DNA of 31,679 nucleotides from a virus, in IMG/VR virus record IMGVR_UViG_3300047552_000157, positions 1-31,679 of that record; one strand, written 5' to 3'. The translations under genes were made by a program, and so were the position numbers. Below are positions 15,301 through 23,306 of the stretch, piece by piece (positions within the stretch are counted from its first letter, which is position 1; every line of letters begins with the position of its first letter). The notes below the pieces were generated by a model. It saw only the letters and a list, made by a program, of their open reading frames with translations. It was not told the DNA's origin and searched no databases.

Positions 15301-16347
15301 ATGAACAAACCACCCAACTATGCAGTTCAGGCAATATTTTACAGAATAATACCCGACTGTGAAGAAGTAAAAACTTCCAATTCATTTCTCCATCGTGGTA
15401 GATGTCCACTTTGTAATGATTATAAGAAAAGAATGTATTTGAAGGAATATGGTGATCATTACCATATATATTGTCATAACTGCGGTTATTCTAATGGATT
15501 TCATATATTCTTGAAAGACGAGTATCCAGAATATATAGAGGAACTAAAAGAATTTGTGATACAGTCTATAAGAGACGGGTCCTTCATGAAGAAGACAAAG
15601 ACAGAAAATGTTGTTGCGGATGTTCGTGATGAGATAGATATGAAACTCCGTTGTTATCTACATGATAATGCCTTTTCTTTAACCAAGAAGCAAAAGCATG
15701 CATCAAAAGAAATGTGTAGAATAAAATCAATAGAATACCTTGAATCTAGAAGAATAAGAGAACATGATTGGAAGGACTTCTTTTTCTTCTTTGATGGTCA
15801 ATTAAAAGGGTATATTGGTATACCAATGTGGGACGAGAAGAAACAGGTATTACTTCATATTCAAGGAAGATTGCTTATACCATCTAAAGCAGCAGAAATT
15901 AAACAGGAAAAATATCTATTCTTGAAGGATACGACTGCCAACATAGACAACATACCAAAACCTATATTTGGGTTGTGGAGGGCTGAAGAAAATAATCGCG
16001 TGTTCATGTCGGAGGGAACTCTTAGTGCTTTGGCGTTTGGCAAGCAAGGGTTGTCAACTTGTGGTGCCAATATGAGTAAGATTTTTGTGTCTAAGGTTAA
16101 GAAGAAGTATAAGAATGTGGTATGGTCTTTGGATAACTACTGGACAGATGACACTGGAAGAAAGAAGACGGATTCTCTTCTCCAGATGGGTGAAACTTGC
16201 TTTATAATGCCAAGAGATGTGCCGTGTAAAGATACGAATGATTTATTAGAATATCTTGATGTTGATGAGATTCCGGATGATTTTGTAAATGATAATCTAT
16301 ATACTGGAAAAACTGGATTTGTTAAACTACAACTTTTGAAAAGATAG
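15301..16347 (+). CDS. 61: DNA primase, gp61-like
   Basis: Makes RNA primers for lagging-strand synthesis together with the gp41 helicase. An N-terminal zinc ribbon is formed by C35-x-x-C38 and C58-x-x-C61. A TOPRIM-type catalytic core follows: the conserved Glu motif in RVFMSEGTLSALAFG and the Asp motif in NVVWSLDNYW. The sequence between them (GLSTCGANMSK) also fits TOPRIM. At 348 residues it is close to T4 gp61 (342). The Shine-Dalgarno is weak (AAAAGTGAT). A TATAAATT octamer at 15272-15279, one base off the late consensus, lies just upstream but I do not call it. The end of this gene carries the -35 box for the gmd promoter. Confidence 0.9.
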   Translation: MNKPPNYAVQAIFYRIIPDCEEVKTSNSFLHRGRCPLCNDYKKRMYLKEYGDHYHIYCHNCGYSNGFHIFLKDEYPEYIEELKEFVIQSIRDGSFMKKTKTENVVADVRDEIDMKLRCYLHDNAFSLTKKQKHASKEMCRIKSIEYLESRRIREHDWKDFFFFFDGQLKGYIGIPMWDEKKQVLLHIQGRLLIPSKAAEIKQEKYLFLKDTTANIDNIPKPIFGLWRAEENNRVFMSEGTLSALAFGKQGLSTCGANMSKIFVSKVKKKYKNVVWSLDNYWTDDTGRKKTDSLLQMGETCFIMPRDVPCKDTNDLLEYLDVDEIPDDFVNDNLYTGKTGFVKLQLLKR

Positions 16348-16364
16348 CATAAATATGATATAAT
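16336..16364 (+). promoter_or_regulatory. Strong extended -10 promoter for the gmd cluster
   Basis: TTGAAA (16336-16341, 5 of 6 consensus), a 17-base spacer ending in TGA, then a perfect TATAAT (16359-16364) form a near-consensus sigma70 promoter with an extended -10 element. The start is predicted near 16371, inside the loop of the hairpin at 16361-16382, so its RNA would lack the 5' arm and have an exposed Shine-Dalgarno. A late-like CATAAATA at 16348-16355 (one mismatch) overlaps it. Confidence 0.65.
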
Positions 16365-16382
16365 TCTCCTAATGGAGAGTTA
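16361..16382 (+). promoter_or_regulatory. Hairpin sequestering the gmd ribosome binding site
   Basis: TAATTCTCC (16361-16369) pairs with GGAGAGTTA (16374-16382) over 9 positions, one of them a U-G wobble, around a TAAT loop. The 3' arm holds the Shine-Dalgarno GGAGA for the ATG at 16384. RNA read through from primase would fold and hide it; RNA from the overlapping promoter would not. T4 uses the same logic in gene e, where early RNA folds and late RNA does not. Confidence 0.65.
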
Positions 16383-16383
16383 C

Positions 16384-17493
16384 ATGAAAAAAGCTTTAGT
16401 AACAGGTGCAAATGGACAGGATGGTTCCTATCTCATAGAACTTTTATTGGAAAAAGGATATGAAGTCCATGGGATGATAAGACGGTCTTCGGTTTTTAAT
16501 ACAGACCGAATAGATGGACTTATGAATAATCATGATATATACAATAAAACTCTTTTCATTCACTATGGAGATGTCACCGATTCATCCAATGTTAGTCGTT
16601 TATTAATGGAGATAAAACCGGATGAGATATACAATCTCGCCGCTCAAAGTCATGTTAAGGTTAGTTTTGAATTACCCCAATATACAGGGCAGGTTGACGG
16701 TATAGGAACATTGAACATATTAGAGTCAGCGAGAATAATAGTCCCAAATTGTAAAATATACCAAGCGTCAACATCCGAGTTGTACGGTGGCATGGGTTAC
16801 AATATGCCGGAATTCGGATACACTGAGAATTCACCTTTCCACCCGCGTTCCCCATATGGATGTGCGAAAATATATGGATATTGGTTGGTTAGAAACTATA
16901 GAGAAGCATATGGTATGTTTGCCTGTAACGGTATTTTGTTTAATCATGAATCTCCAAGAAGAGGTGATACATTTGTTACCAAAAAGATAACAAACTGGTT
17001 TAGAAAATTACCTAAGAGGATTTCCCAAACCATTCCAAAAGATTGCACTATGGAAATATACTCTGAAACGGATTGCCAAACAAAATTAAAAAGTATACCT
17101 CCATTAGAATTGGGCAATATAAACGCAAAGCGTGATTGGGGGCATGCTAAGGATTACGTTGAGGCTATGTGGTTGATGCTTCAACAGGAAACCCCAGAAG
17201 ATTTTGTAATATCAACAAATTCCACATATTCGGTGAAAGAATTTATAAATGAGTGTGTTAGATATTTGGGACATGAAGAGCATGTGACCTGGATAGGTAA
17301 CGGTATTGATGAAAAACTGGTGTGGGTGGATGGAAAACTCAAAAATGAACCTTTGGTTGTAATAAATAAAAAATATTTTAGACCATCTGAAGTGGAAGTT
17401 TTGTTAGGAGACTCTACTAAGGCGAGAGAAAAGTTGAAGTGGGTACCGAGGTATAACTTCTCAAGTCTCGTATCGGAAATGATGAATGGATAA
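16384..17493 (+). CDS. gmd: GDP-mannose 4,6-dehydratase
   Basis: Converts GDP-D-mannose to GDP-4-keto-6-deoxy-D-mannose, the branch point for fucose, rhamnose, perosamine and colitose nucleotides. Motifs: GANGQDG (8-14, NADP binding), AAQSHV (86-91), QASTSELYG (127-135, with T130 and E132), Y158-x-x-x-K162, FNHESPRRG and RDWGHAKDYVEAMW, all hallmarks of Gmd. The length is 369 residues. An unusual insertion with two Cys (about 213-240) lies between RRGDTFVTKKI and the RDWGHA motif. The frame has an earlier ATG at 16372, but its only Shine-Dalgarno is downstream of it; GGAGA at 16374-16378 fits the ATG at 16384. It overlaps the next gene by 8 bases. Confidence 0.96.
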   Translation: MKKALVTGANGQDGSYLIELLLEKGYEVHGMIRRSSVFNTDRIDGLMNNHDIYNKTLFIHYGDVTDSSNVSRLLMEIKPDEIYNLAAQSHVKVSFELPQYTGQVDGIGTLNILESARIIVPNCKIYQASTSELYGGMGYNMPEFGYTENSPFHPRSPYGCAKIYGYWLVRNYREAYGMFACNGILFNHESPRRGDTFVTKKITNWFRKLPKRISQTIPKDCTMEIYSETDCQTKLKSIPPLELGNINAKRDWGHAKDYVEAMWLMLQQETPEDFVISTNSTYSVKEFINECVRYLGHEEHVTWIGNGIDEKLVWVDGKLKNEPLVVINKKYFRPSEVEVLLGDSTKAREKLKWVPRYNFSSLVSEMMNG

Positions 17494-18433
17494 AACATCA
17501 AAGATATTGGTTTTAGGTTCCCGTGGAATGGTTGGGTCTGCAATTATAAGAGAATTGCAAAAAATGGATTATTGTAATATATTACAACCGTCGAGAAATG
17601 AGTTAAATCTCATGGATGGGATTGCCGTTGGGAAATATTTTGAGTTACATAAACCCGAGTATATTTTTCTAGCTGCCGCTAAAGTTGGCGGGATAATTGC
17701 AAATTCTCTATATCAAGTGGAATTTGGAAGAGAGAACATTATCATACAAACAAATGTATTGGACTCCGCTGCGTCTGGTTGTGAGCGTGGTTATGTTAAA
17801 AAACTATTATTTTTGGGTTCAAGTTGTATATACCCCAGAGATTGCCCACAACCGATAAAAGAAGAATACCTTCTATCTGGACAATTAGAGGATACAAACT
17901 ACATGTATGCCTTATCAAAAATACACGGACTGAAAATGTGCCAGTCTTATAAGAGGCAATATGGTTACAATTTTATATCATGTATGCCAACGAATCTATA
18001 CGGTATAAATGACAATTTTGATGAAAAAACAAGTCATGTCTTACCGGGTATAATGAGTAAGATTTACAAATCCATGCTAAACGAACAAGACGCTGTTTTA
18101 TTTGGTGATGGAAGTGCTCTCCGTGAATTCTTATATGTTGATGATATGGCAGAGGCATGTATCATTCTTATGAATAATTACGATGGCGAGTCTACTATTA
18201 ATGTTGGTTATGGTGAAGATATGTCTATAAAAGATGTTGCGAGATATGTTTCTGAGGTTATGGATTACCGTGGAAATATAGTATGGGATACCACCAAACC
18301 AAATGGGACTATGCGTAAATTACTAGATTCCACGAAAATAAAACAGATTGGATGGTCGCCAAGAACAAAATTTAAAGACGGTCTTTATAAAACCTATATG
18401 TGGTTTTTGGAAGGAAAAAATGGAAACAAATGA
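17486..18433 (+). CDS. fcl: GDP-L-fucose synthase-like epimerase/reductase (copy 1)
   Basis: NADPH-dependent enzyme converting GDP-4-keto-6-deoxy-mannose to GDP-L-fucose by 3,5-epimerisation and 4-reduction. Rossmann motif GSRGMVG (11-17), AAAKVGGI (63-70), and the catalytic set are all present: GSSCIYP (111-117, with the acid/base C114), Y141-x-x-x-K145 and the His in SHVLPG (H184). At 315 residues the length is typical. All residues known to be needed in E. coli GDP-fucose synthase are in place, so it should be a complete enzyme, although a ColC-type activity on a 3,6-dideoxy substrate cannot be excluded given the ColD-like gene nearby. It overlaps gmd by 8 and the next gene by 14 bases. 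Confidence 0.9.
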   Translation: MDKTSKILVLGSRGMVGSAIIRELQKMDYCNILQPSRNELNLMDGIAVGKYFELHKPEYIFLAAAKVGGIIANSLYQVEFGRENIIIQTNVLDSAASGCERGYVKKLLFLGSSCIYPRDCPQPIKEEYLLSGQLEDTNYMYALSKIHGLKMCQSYKRQYGYNFISCMPTNLYGINDNFDEKTSHVLPGIMSKIYKSMLNEQDAVLFGDGSALREFLYVDDMAEACIILMNNYDGESTINVGYGEDMSIKDVARYVSEVMDYRGNIVWDTTKPNGTMRKLLDSTKIKQIGWSPRTKFKDGLYKTYMWFLEGKNGNK

Positions 18434-19352
18434 TATTATATGTGTACTAGGATCCAATGGAACTTTGGGAAAATCTCTAATACAACATATACAGGACGCT
18501 GGATATCATAATATTCTGTCTCCACCGCGATCGGAGTTGGATCTGACATCATATGATAGTGTTAGAAAATATATAGAACGTAATAAACCAAAATATGTTA
18601 TTTTATCCGCTGCTAAGGTTTCCGGTATATCCGATCAGATGCTATATCCAGCGGATCATGCTTTTATCAACGGTTCTATAATATTGAATGTATTTGAGGC
18701 GTGTGCGAAGAACATGGTTGAAAAGACCCTATTCATATCTTCGGCTACTATATATCCAAGGGATTGTCCGAATCCGATAAAGGAAGAAAGTATATACACG
18801 GGAATGTTAGACACTGATGTTGAGATGTATGGGTTGACTAAATTGTTGGGGACAAGAATGTGTCATTACTATAGCAAACAGTATAAGACTAAATTTGTAT
18901 GCTGCGTCCCATCTAATATATATGGTCCGTATTGCAATCTATACGGAAGTCGTAAGCATGTTATAGCGTCTCTTATAGAAAAGATACACAATGCTAAGAT
19001 ACATAATCATCCTAGTATAACAGTTTGGGGAGATGGAAATGCTAGAAGAGAATTTATATACTCTGGCGACTTAGCGGAATGCTGTTTATTCATACTAAAT
19101 AGTGTTGATTCCTCAAATCATATAAATGTTGGAACGGGTGAAGATTTCAGTATAAAACAACTCGTAGAAGTCATAAAAAGAGTTGTAGATTATGAATGTG
19201 ATGTTATTTGGGACACCTCCAAACCCAGTGGGAATGGTAGGAGACTTTTAGATTCGTCTAAGATAAATAATATGGGTTGGAATCCAAAGCATAATCTTGA
19301 AAATGGAGTTAAAAAAACCTACGAATGGTATATGAAGGAAATAATAAAATGA
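18420..19352 (+). CDS. GDP-fucose synthase-like paralog lacking the epimerase cysteine (copy 2)
   Basis: Tandem paralog of the preceding gene. It keeps the Rossmann motif GSNGTLG (11-17), AAKVSGI, IYPRDCPNPIKEE, Y137-x-x-x-K141 and the His in RKHVIASL (H179). The GSSC segment reads SSAT (107-110), so the epimerase cysteine position is a Thr. In E. coli GDP-fucose synthase that Cys and the His act in the 3,5-epimerisation, so this copy may be mainly a reductase, or a related epimerase/reductase such as ColC with altered chemistry. The frame runs back to 18348, but the ATG at 18420 follows AAGGA by five bases and aligns with the start of copy 1, giving 310 residues. Its stop overlaps the next ATG (ATGA). 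Confidence 0.85.
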   Translation: METNDIICVLGSNGTLGKSLIQHIQDAGYHNILSPPRSELDLTSYDSVRKYIERNKPKYVILSAAKVSGISDQMLYPADHAFINGSIILNVFEACAKNMVEKTLFISSATIYPRDCPNPIKEESIYTGMLDTDVEMYGLTKLLGTRMCHYYSKQYKTKFVCCVPSNIYGPYCNLYGSRKHVIASLIEKIHNAKIHNHPSITVWGDGNARREFIYSGDLAECCLFILNSVDSSNHINVGTGEDFSIKQLVEVIKRVVDYECDVIWDTSKPSGNGRRLLDSSKINNMGWNPKHNLENGVKKTYEWYMKEIIK

Positions 19353-20551
19353 TATATAAGTTAGCAGAATCTACCTGGAGCGCGGAAGAAAAGAATGCCG
19401 CAATTGATGTTATCAATAGTGAAAAGTGTACTATGGGTGATATAGTTAAGAAATTTGAAAAATCATTCTGCGATATGATTGGATGTAAATATGCGGTTAT
19501 GACAAATTCCGGATCGTCTTCCAACCTCATAATGATGGCATGTTTAAAGTTCATAAAGAGTAAATATAAATTAAATGATTGGGATGAAGTTATAGTTCCG
19601 GCTGTTTCTTGGGCTACTACATACTATCCAATCTACCAAAATAGATTAACTATGAAATTCGTAGATGTCAATTTAGATACATTAAATATTGATGAAGATA
19701 TAATAGAAAAAGCAATATCTAGTAAAACCCGAGCAATATTGGCTGTAAATATTTTGGGAAATCCGTGTGACTATTCAAAATTAAAAAATATATGTGAAAA
19801 ATATAATTTAATTCTTTTGGAAGATAATTGTGAATCATTGTATGCCAAGTATGACGATAGATTTTGTGGCACCCATGGGTTAATGGGGACATACAGTACT
19901 TTCTTCTCACATCATATTTGTACAGTCGAGGGTGGAATAACAGTAACCGATGATGAAGAGGTATATCATAATCTCCTATCTTTAAGAGCGCATGGGTGGA
20001 CTCGCGATCTTCCAAAAATAAACCATGTGAAAAATAAATCTGGACAACTAATAGACGACCTATTCGACTTTGTTATCCCGGGTTACAATGTTAGACCCAA
20101 TGAGATATTCGCTGCTATTGGAATACAGCAATTGAAGAAACTCCCAATGTTTATAGAATATAGAAAAGAAAATTATAATAAATTTATGCAATATGTAAAT
20201 TTATTAAATCAAATGACTGGTAATGCTATAAGAGTTCAAAAAATGACTCCGAAATCCATCGGTTCGTATTTTGCATTTACTATGATATTCGAGGGAATGT
20301 TGCGGGGAAAGAAGAGAGAGATAATGAATTTCCTATACAACAATGGAATAGAGTGCCGTCCCATAGTTGCTGGAAATTTTACGAAGAATCCCGTGCTAAC
20401 AAATATGGACTGTGAAATATTTGGTGACATGAAAAACGCTCAGATAATAGATGATGATGGGGTTTTCATAGGAAATCATGCTAGAGACATGTCTGATAAC
20501 TTGAAGTTATTTTTCGATGTCATGGTTAAGTATATTGATGGTGTCCGATGA
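19349..20551 (+). CDS. DegT-fold PLP enzyme with His at the lysine position; ColD/RfbH-like 3-dehydratase
   Basis: Member of the sugar aminotransferase family (DegT/DnrJ/EryC1/StrS), 400 residues. The usual PLP-lysine motif (K-N-x-T-x-x-E-G-G) reads HHICTVEGG here: His188 is exactly where the lysine stands, six residues before the Glu. Replacement of that lysine by His is the hallmark of GDP-4-keto-6-deoxymannose 3-dehydratase (ColD) and of the CDP-sugar E1 enzyme RfbH, which remove the C3 hydroxyl rather than add an amine. The PLP phosphate-binding part (TNSGSSSNL, 52-60) and LLEDNCES (156-163, with the pyridine-binding Asp) are intact. With Gmd upstream, a GDP-4-keto-3,6-dideoxymannose product (colitose route) is likely. 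The start at 19349 overlaps the previous stop. Confidence 0.85.
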   Translation: MIYKLAESTWSAEEKNAAIDVINSEKCTMGDIVKKFEKSFCDMIGCKYAVMTNSGSSSNLIMMACLKFIKSKYKLNDWDEVIVPAVSWATTYYPIYQNRLTMKFVDVNLDTLNIDEDIIEKAISSKTRAILAVNILGNPCDYSKLKNICEKYNLILLEDNCESLYAKYDDRFCGTHGLMGTYSTFFSHHICTVEGGITVTDDEEVYHNLLSLRAHGWTRDLPKINHVKNKSGQLIDDLFDFVIPGYNVRPNEIFAAIGIQQLKKLPMFIEYRKENYNKFMQYVNLLNQMTGNAIRVQKMTPKSIGSYFAFTMIFEGMLRGKKREIMNFLYNNGIECRPIVAGNFTKNPVLTNMDCEIFGDMKNAQIIDDDGVFIGNHARDMSDNLKLFFDVMVKYIDGVR

Positions 20552-21432
20552 TGGATGAAATCGTATTTTATAATCATTTTCACAATGGAGACGTTCACTA
20601 CAGTAGAGAATTTTGTAGGCATATTGGTAGTTTTTTCCCAAAATGTAAAAAGAAATACGTTCATGGAAACCATCCAAAATTAACTAGAGATTTGTGGAAC
20701 GATTCCGATAACTTTAAATCTAATCTTGGGGAGTTGGATCAAGAGAGACATGTGTTTATTAGCAATAACACTTTATTTATTAATACTTGGATAGGCAATA
20801 CAAATAGAAAATATTTGTCCAGTGGGAATACCAATTGTTCCATGTATGCCAATATGAAAATGTGGAATGATGCTTTTGAAGAAGTTAGAAAGATAACCGG
20901 TGTTAATGTTAGTATGCGTGAGATGGACTACTATGTTCCATCCGTAGATTATAGTTCATTGGAAATTCAAAATATAGATCCGTTTTTAAAGAATATAAAT
21001 TCTAGAAAAAAGATACTAATAGTCAACTCGGATGTTATGAGCGGGCAATCTGTAAATTTCAGTTTTGACCCTGTGGTAAATATTTTATCAGAAGAATATC
21101 CAGAATGGATATTTTTCTTAACAAACAGAAATAAGACATCTCTTAATAAGAGTAATGTTGTAATAACACATGAATTTATAAGAGCTAATCAATCTGATAT
21201 AATGGAAAATTCATATCTCAGTACTAAATGTGATATAATTGTTGGTCGTGGATCCGGTGTTTTTTGCACATCATGTGTCAAAGAAAATTATCTATCTGAT
21301 AAGAAGATTTTTGGTATAGGTCATACGAAAAATGACTCTCTTTGGTACCCTAGAGATGAAAATAAAATATACACCGGGGATTACAGCGTAAACAACATAA
21401 CTAATATTCTTAGAAATATTATGAAAGGATAA
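20548..21432 (+). CDS. Unknown protein, probably GT-B-type glycosyltransferase-like
   Basis: A 294-residue protein that starts within the stop of the ColD-like gene (ATGATG; either ATG possible). The N-terminal stretch FYNHFHNGDVHYSREF (7-22) is a distinctive His-rich motif. The second half has KKILIVNSDVMSG, then a VGRGSGVFCTSC segment, which recall a GT-B Rossmann domain with a donor-binding Gly-Ser-Gly loop of the heptosyltransferase (GT9) sort. I cannot place it in a named family with confidence. The context, between a deoxysugar enzyme and a small DUF4254-like gene followed by a CgeB-type transferase, supports a role in glycan assembly. Confidence 0.7.
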   Translation: MMDEIVFYNHFHNGDVHYSREFCRHIGSFFPKCKKKYVHGNHPKLTRDLWNDSDNFKSNLGELDQERHVFISNNTLFINTWIGNTNRKYLSSGNTNCSMYANMKMWNDAFEEVRKITGVNVSMREMDYYVPSVDYSSLEIQNIDPFLKNINSRKKILIVNSDVMSGQSVNFSFDPVVNILSEEYPEWIFFLTNRNKTSLNKSNVVITHEFIRANQSDIMENSYLSTKCDIIVGRGSGVFCTSCVKENYLSDKKIFGIGHTKNDSLWYPRDENKIYTGDYSVNNITNILRNIMKG

Positions 21433-21435
21433 AAT

Positions 21436-21771
21436 ATGCATGAAACTATAGATTCACTTATACAGAAAAGAGTATCTGAGATTTTGAAACAGGGGAAAAT
21501 TCCAGAGAATCAAGATATTGTGGAAACTGATAACATAGGCGAAGTCATTGAGAAGTTAGTTATTTTACATATAAGGACTTGGATGTTAGAGGATGCTTGT
21601 GCGGCGGCGACAACTGACGATGAAATTGGAAAGATAAAAAGGAAGATAGATATTTGTTTCAAACAGAAGCGCCCGAAGTTAGTAGAGGCTATAAACAGAA
21701 TGATTACCAATTCCATAGTTAGTGGGCGAAGTCTAGTAGAGGATAGTGTAAAATTATATAAAGGTTTTTAA
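21436..21771 (+). CDS. Small helical protein, DUF4254-like
   Basis: A 111-residue protein, wholly helical by composition. The central part, EVIEKLVILHIRTWMLEDA followed by a basic KIKRKIDICFKQKRPKLVEAI stretch, resembles DUF4254 (short proteins with a 'KL-IL--R-WHLED' helix and a Lys/Arg-rich second helix), a family often found beside heptosyltransferase-like genes. This is recalled similarity, not a search result. It lies three bases after the probable glycosyltransferase and three bases before the CgeB-like gene, with a Shine-Dalgarno AAAGGA. Function unknown; a partner of the neighbouring transferase is possible. Confidence 0.72.
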   Translation: MHETIDSLIQKRVSEILKQGKIPENQDIVETDNIGEVIEKLVILHIRTWMLEDACAAATTDDEIGKIKRKIDICFKQKRPKLVEAINRMITNSIVSGRSLVEDSVKLYKGF

Positions 21772-21774
21772 ATC

Positions 21775-22695
21775 ATGAAAATGATATTCATAAAAATGGA
21801 TGAGGCGAAGTGTATGATGGATGCATTTCGCCTGATTACCGACGACATAACATTTCTCAATATTAATGTGGTTTCACAGGAAAATCTTTACAGACATATG
21901 GAGAAGTTGACTAATGGGGATATAGTATTCATACAAACGCATAATAAAAATGTTTTTACGGATTTCAAAAGACTTGATTCCATAAAGGACAAAGGTGTAA
22001 AGATACTACATTGGACTGGAGACGTTAGGAGTGAATCGGATAGTATCTGGTATGATGAAATGGGTGAACATGTTTTTTGCACTTCATTTACTAATATGAC
22101 GGATGTTGATAGATGTTTAAGTAAGGGGATACATTCTGAATATTTGCAGGTTGGGTATGATGATTCTGTCTATAGAAGAATTGATGAGGTGCGAAAGTAT
22201 CCCGATATATCTTTTATGGGAAGTAACTATGGTTCTACTTTTCCCTTAAGCAATGATAGGCGTGAAATGGTAAACGTCATGAGGTATTGTTACGGTGGGA
22301 ATTTCGGACTGTACGGTAACTTTTGGAATTCCATATGCCCGGCTAGATATGTTAATGAGTATGAAGAAAATCTCATCTATAACAACACTAAGATAGTTAT
22401 AAATTACTCGCATTATCTTCGCCCCAGATACTCATCTGATAGAATTTTTAGAGCTATGGGCGCCGGTGCAATGGTAATATCACATAAATACCCGCTTATG
22501 GAGATGGAATTTGAGTTGGGTAAACATGTAGAAACATTTTCGGATATTGATGAGTTGGTGACAAAAATAAATTTTTATTTAAAGAATGAAGATGCTAGAA
22601 AAGTGATATCCGACGCTGGATATGATCATGCTAGAAAAACCCATACCTGGAAATGTAGAGCGAATGACATAAAGCGAATATATGGTATTTTATGA
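21775..22695 (+). CDS. Glycosyltransferase, CgeB-like
   Basis: A 306-residue protein ending in the C-terminal domain seen in CgeB and glycosyltransferase group 1 relatives: YNNTKIVINYSHY (about 204-216), RPRYSSDRIFRAMGAGAMVIS (about 218-238), GKHVETFSDIDELVTKI and a KNEDARKVISDAGYDHARKTHTW helix near the end. That domain binds the nucleotide-sugar donor. The N-terminal half (with ILHWTGDVR and SFMGSNYG) is the acceptor-side Rossmann-like domain. Acceptor unknown. It overlaps the next gene by 4 bases (ATGA). Confidence 0.85.
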   Translation: MKMIFIKMDEAKCMMDAFRLITDDITFLNINVVSQENLYRHMEKLTNGDIVFIQTHNKNVFTDFKRLDSIKDKGVKILHWTGDVRSESDSIWYDEMGEHVFCTSFTNMTDVDRCLSKGIHSEYLQVGYDDSVYRRIDEVRKYPDISFMGSNYGSTFPLSNDRREMVNVMRYCYGGNFGLYGNFWNSICPARYVNEYEENLIYNNTKIVINYSHYLRPRYSSDRIFRAMGAGAMVISHKYPLMEMEFELGKHVETFSDIDELVTKINFYLKNEDARKVISDAGYDHARKTHTWKCRANDIKRIYGIL

Positions 22696-23306
22696 TAAAA
22701 TTATATATTAATTACTTTACACCTAAAACCGAAGATAGATACAAAGAGATTAATCATTGTATCATAATGAATGCAACAAATCCAATAATTGATAGTGTTG
22801 TAATACTTAATGAAACTGATAAAGTTTTCGAATATGAAAAAGTGGTAAATATAAAGATAGATAAAAGACCGACATATAATGATTTCTTCAGATTGTCTAA
22901 ACCGTCAAGTTATGAAGATATTCATGTGGTCACTAATAGCGATTGTTTTTTGGATCATGAAACGACACATCGTATCAATAATATAAAGAGTAATGAGGCA
23001 TGGTGTCTCTCCAGATGGGATGTAATATATGATGGGGTACCGGCTAAATTATCTCCTTACAATAGACCAGACAGCCAAGACGCCTGGATATTTAGGGGCG
23101 AGATAAAAGACATTGAGTATGGCGATTTCTATATGGGGGTTCCAGGTTGTGATAATAGAATTTCTCACGAACTCCACACCGCCGGATACTCATTACGAAA
23201 TCCGATGTGGGATGTTAAATTAATACATTACCACATGACAGCATCCAGAAATTATAATGGAATTGTGCCACCCCCATACAAATATGTTAACCCTTCACAT
23301 ATGTAA
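22692..23306 (+). CDS. GT-A-like glycosyltransferase-related protein
   Basis: A 204-residue protein overlapping the preceding gene (ATGA). It has features of a small GT-A fold: a strand followed by VVTNSDCFLD (about 75-84, DxD-like), then CLSRWDV (about 102-108), PDSQDAWIFRG (about 124-134) and a C-terminal GVPGCDNRISHELHTAGY segment, which suggests donor and acceptor loops. It lacks an obvious N-terminal nucleotide-binding signature and I cannot place it in a numbered family. It ends in Met then TAA, in a 14-bp palindrome shared with the convergent gene on the other strand. Confidence 0.72.
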   Translation: MIKLYINYFTPKTEDRYKEINHCIIMNATNPIIDSVVILNETDKVFEYEKVVNIKIDKRPTYNDFFRLSKPSSYEDIHVVTNSDCFLDHETTHRINNIKSNEAWCLSRWDVIYDGVPAKLSPYNRPDSQDAWIFRGEIKDIEYGDFYMGVPGCDNRISHELHTAGYSLRNPMWDVKLIHYHMTASRNYNGIVPPPYKYVNPSHM

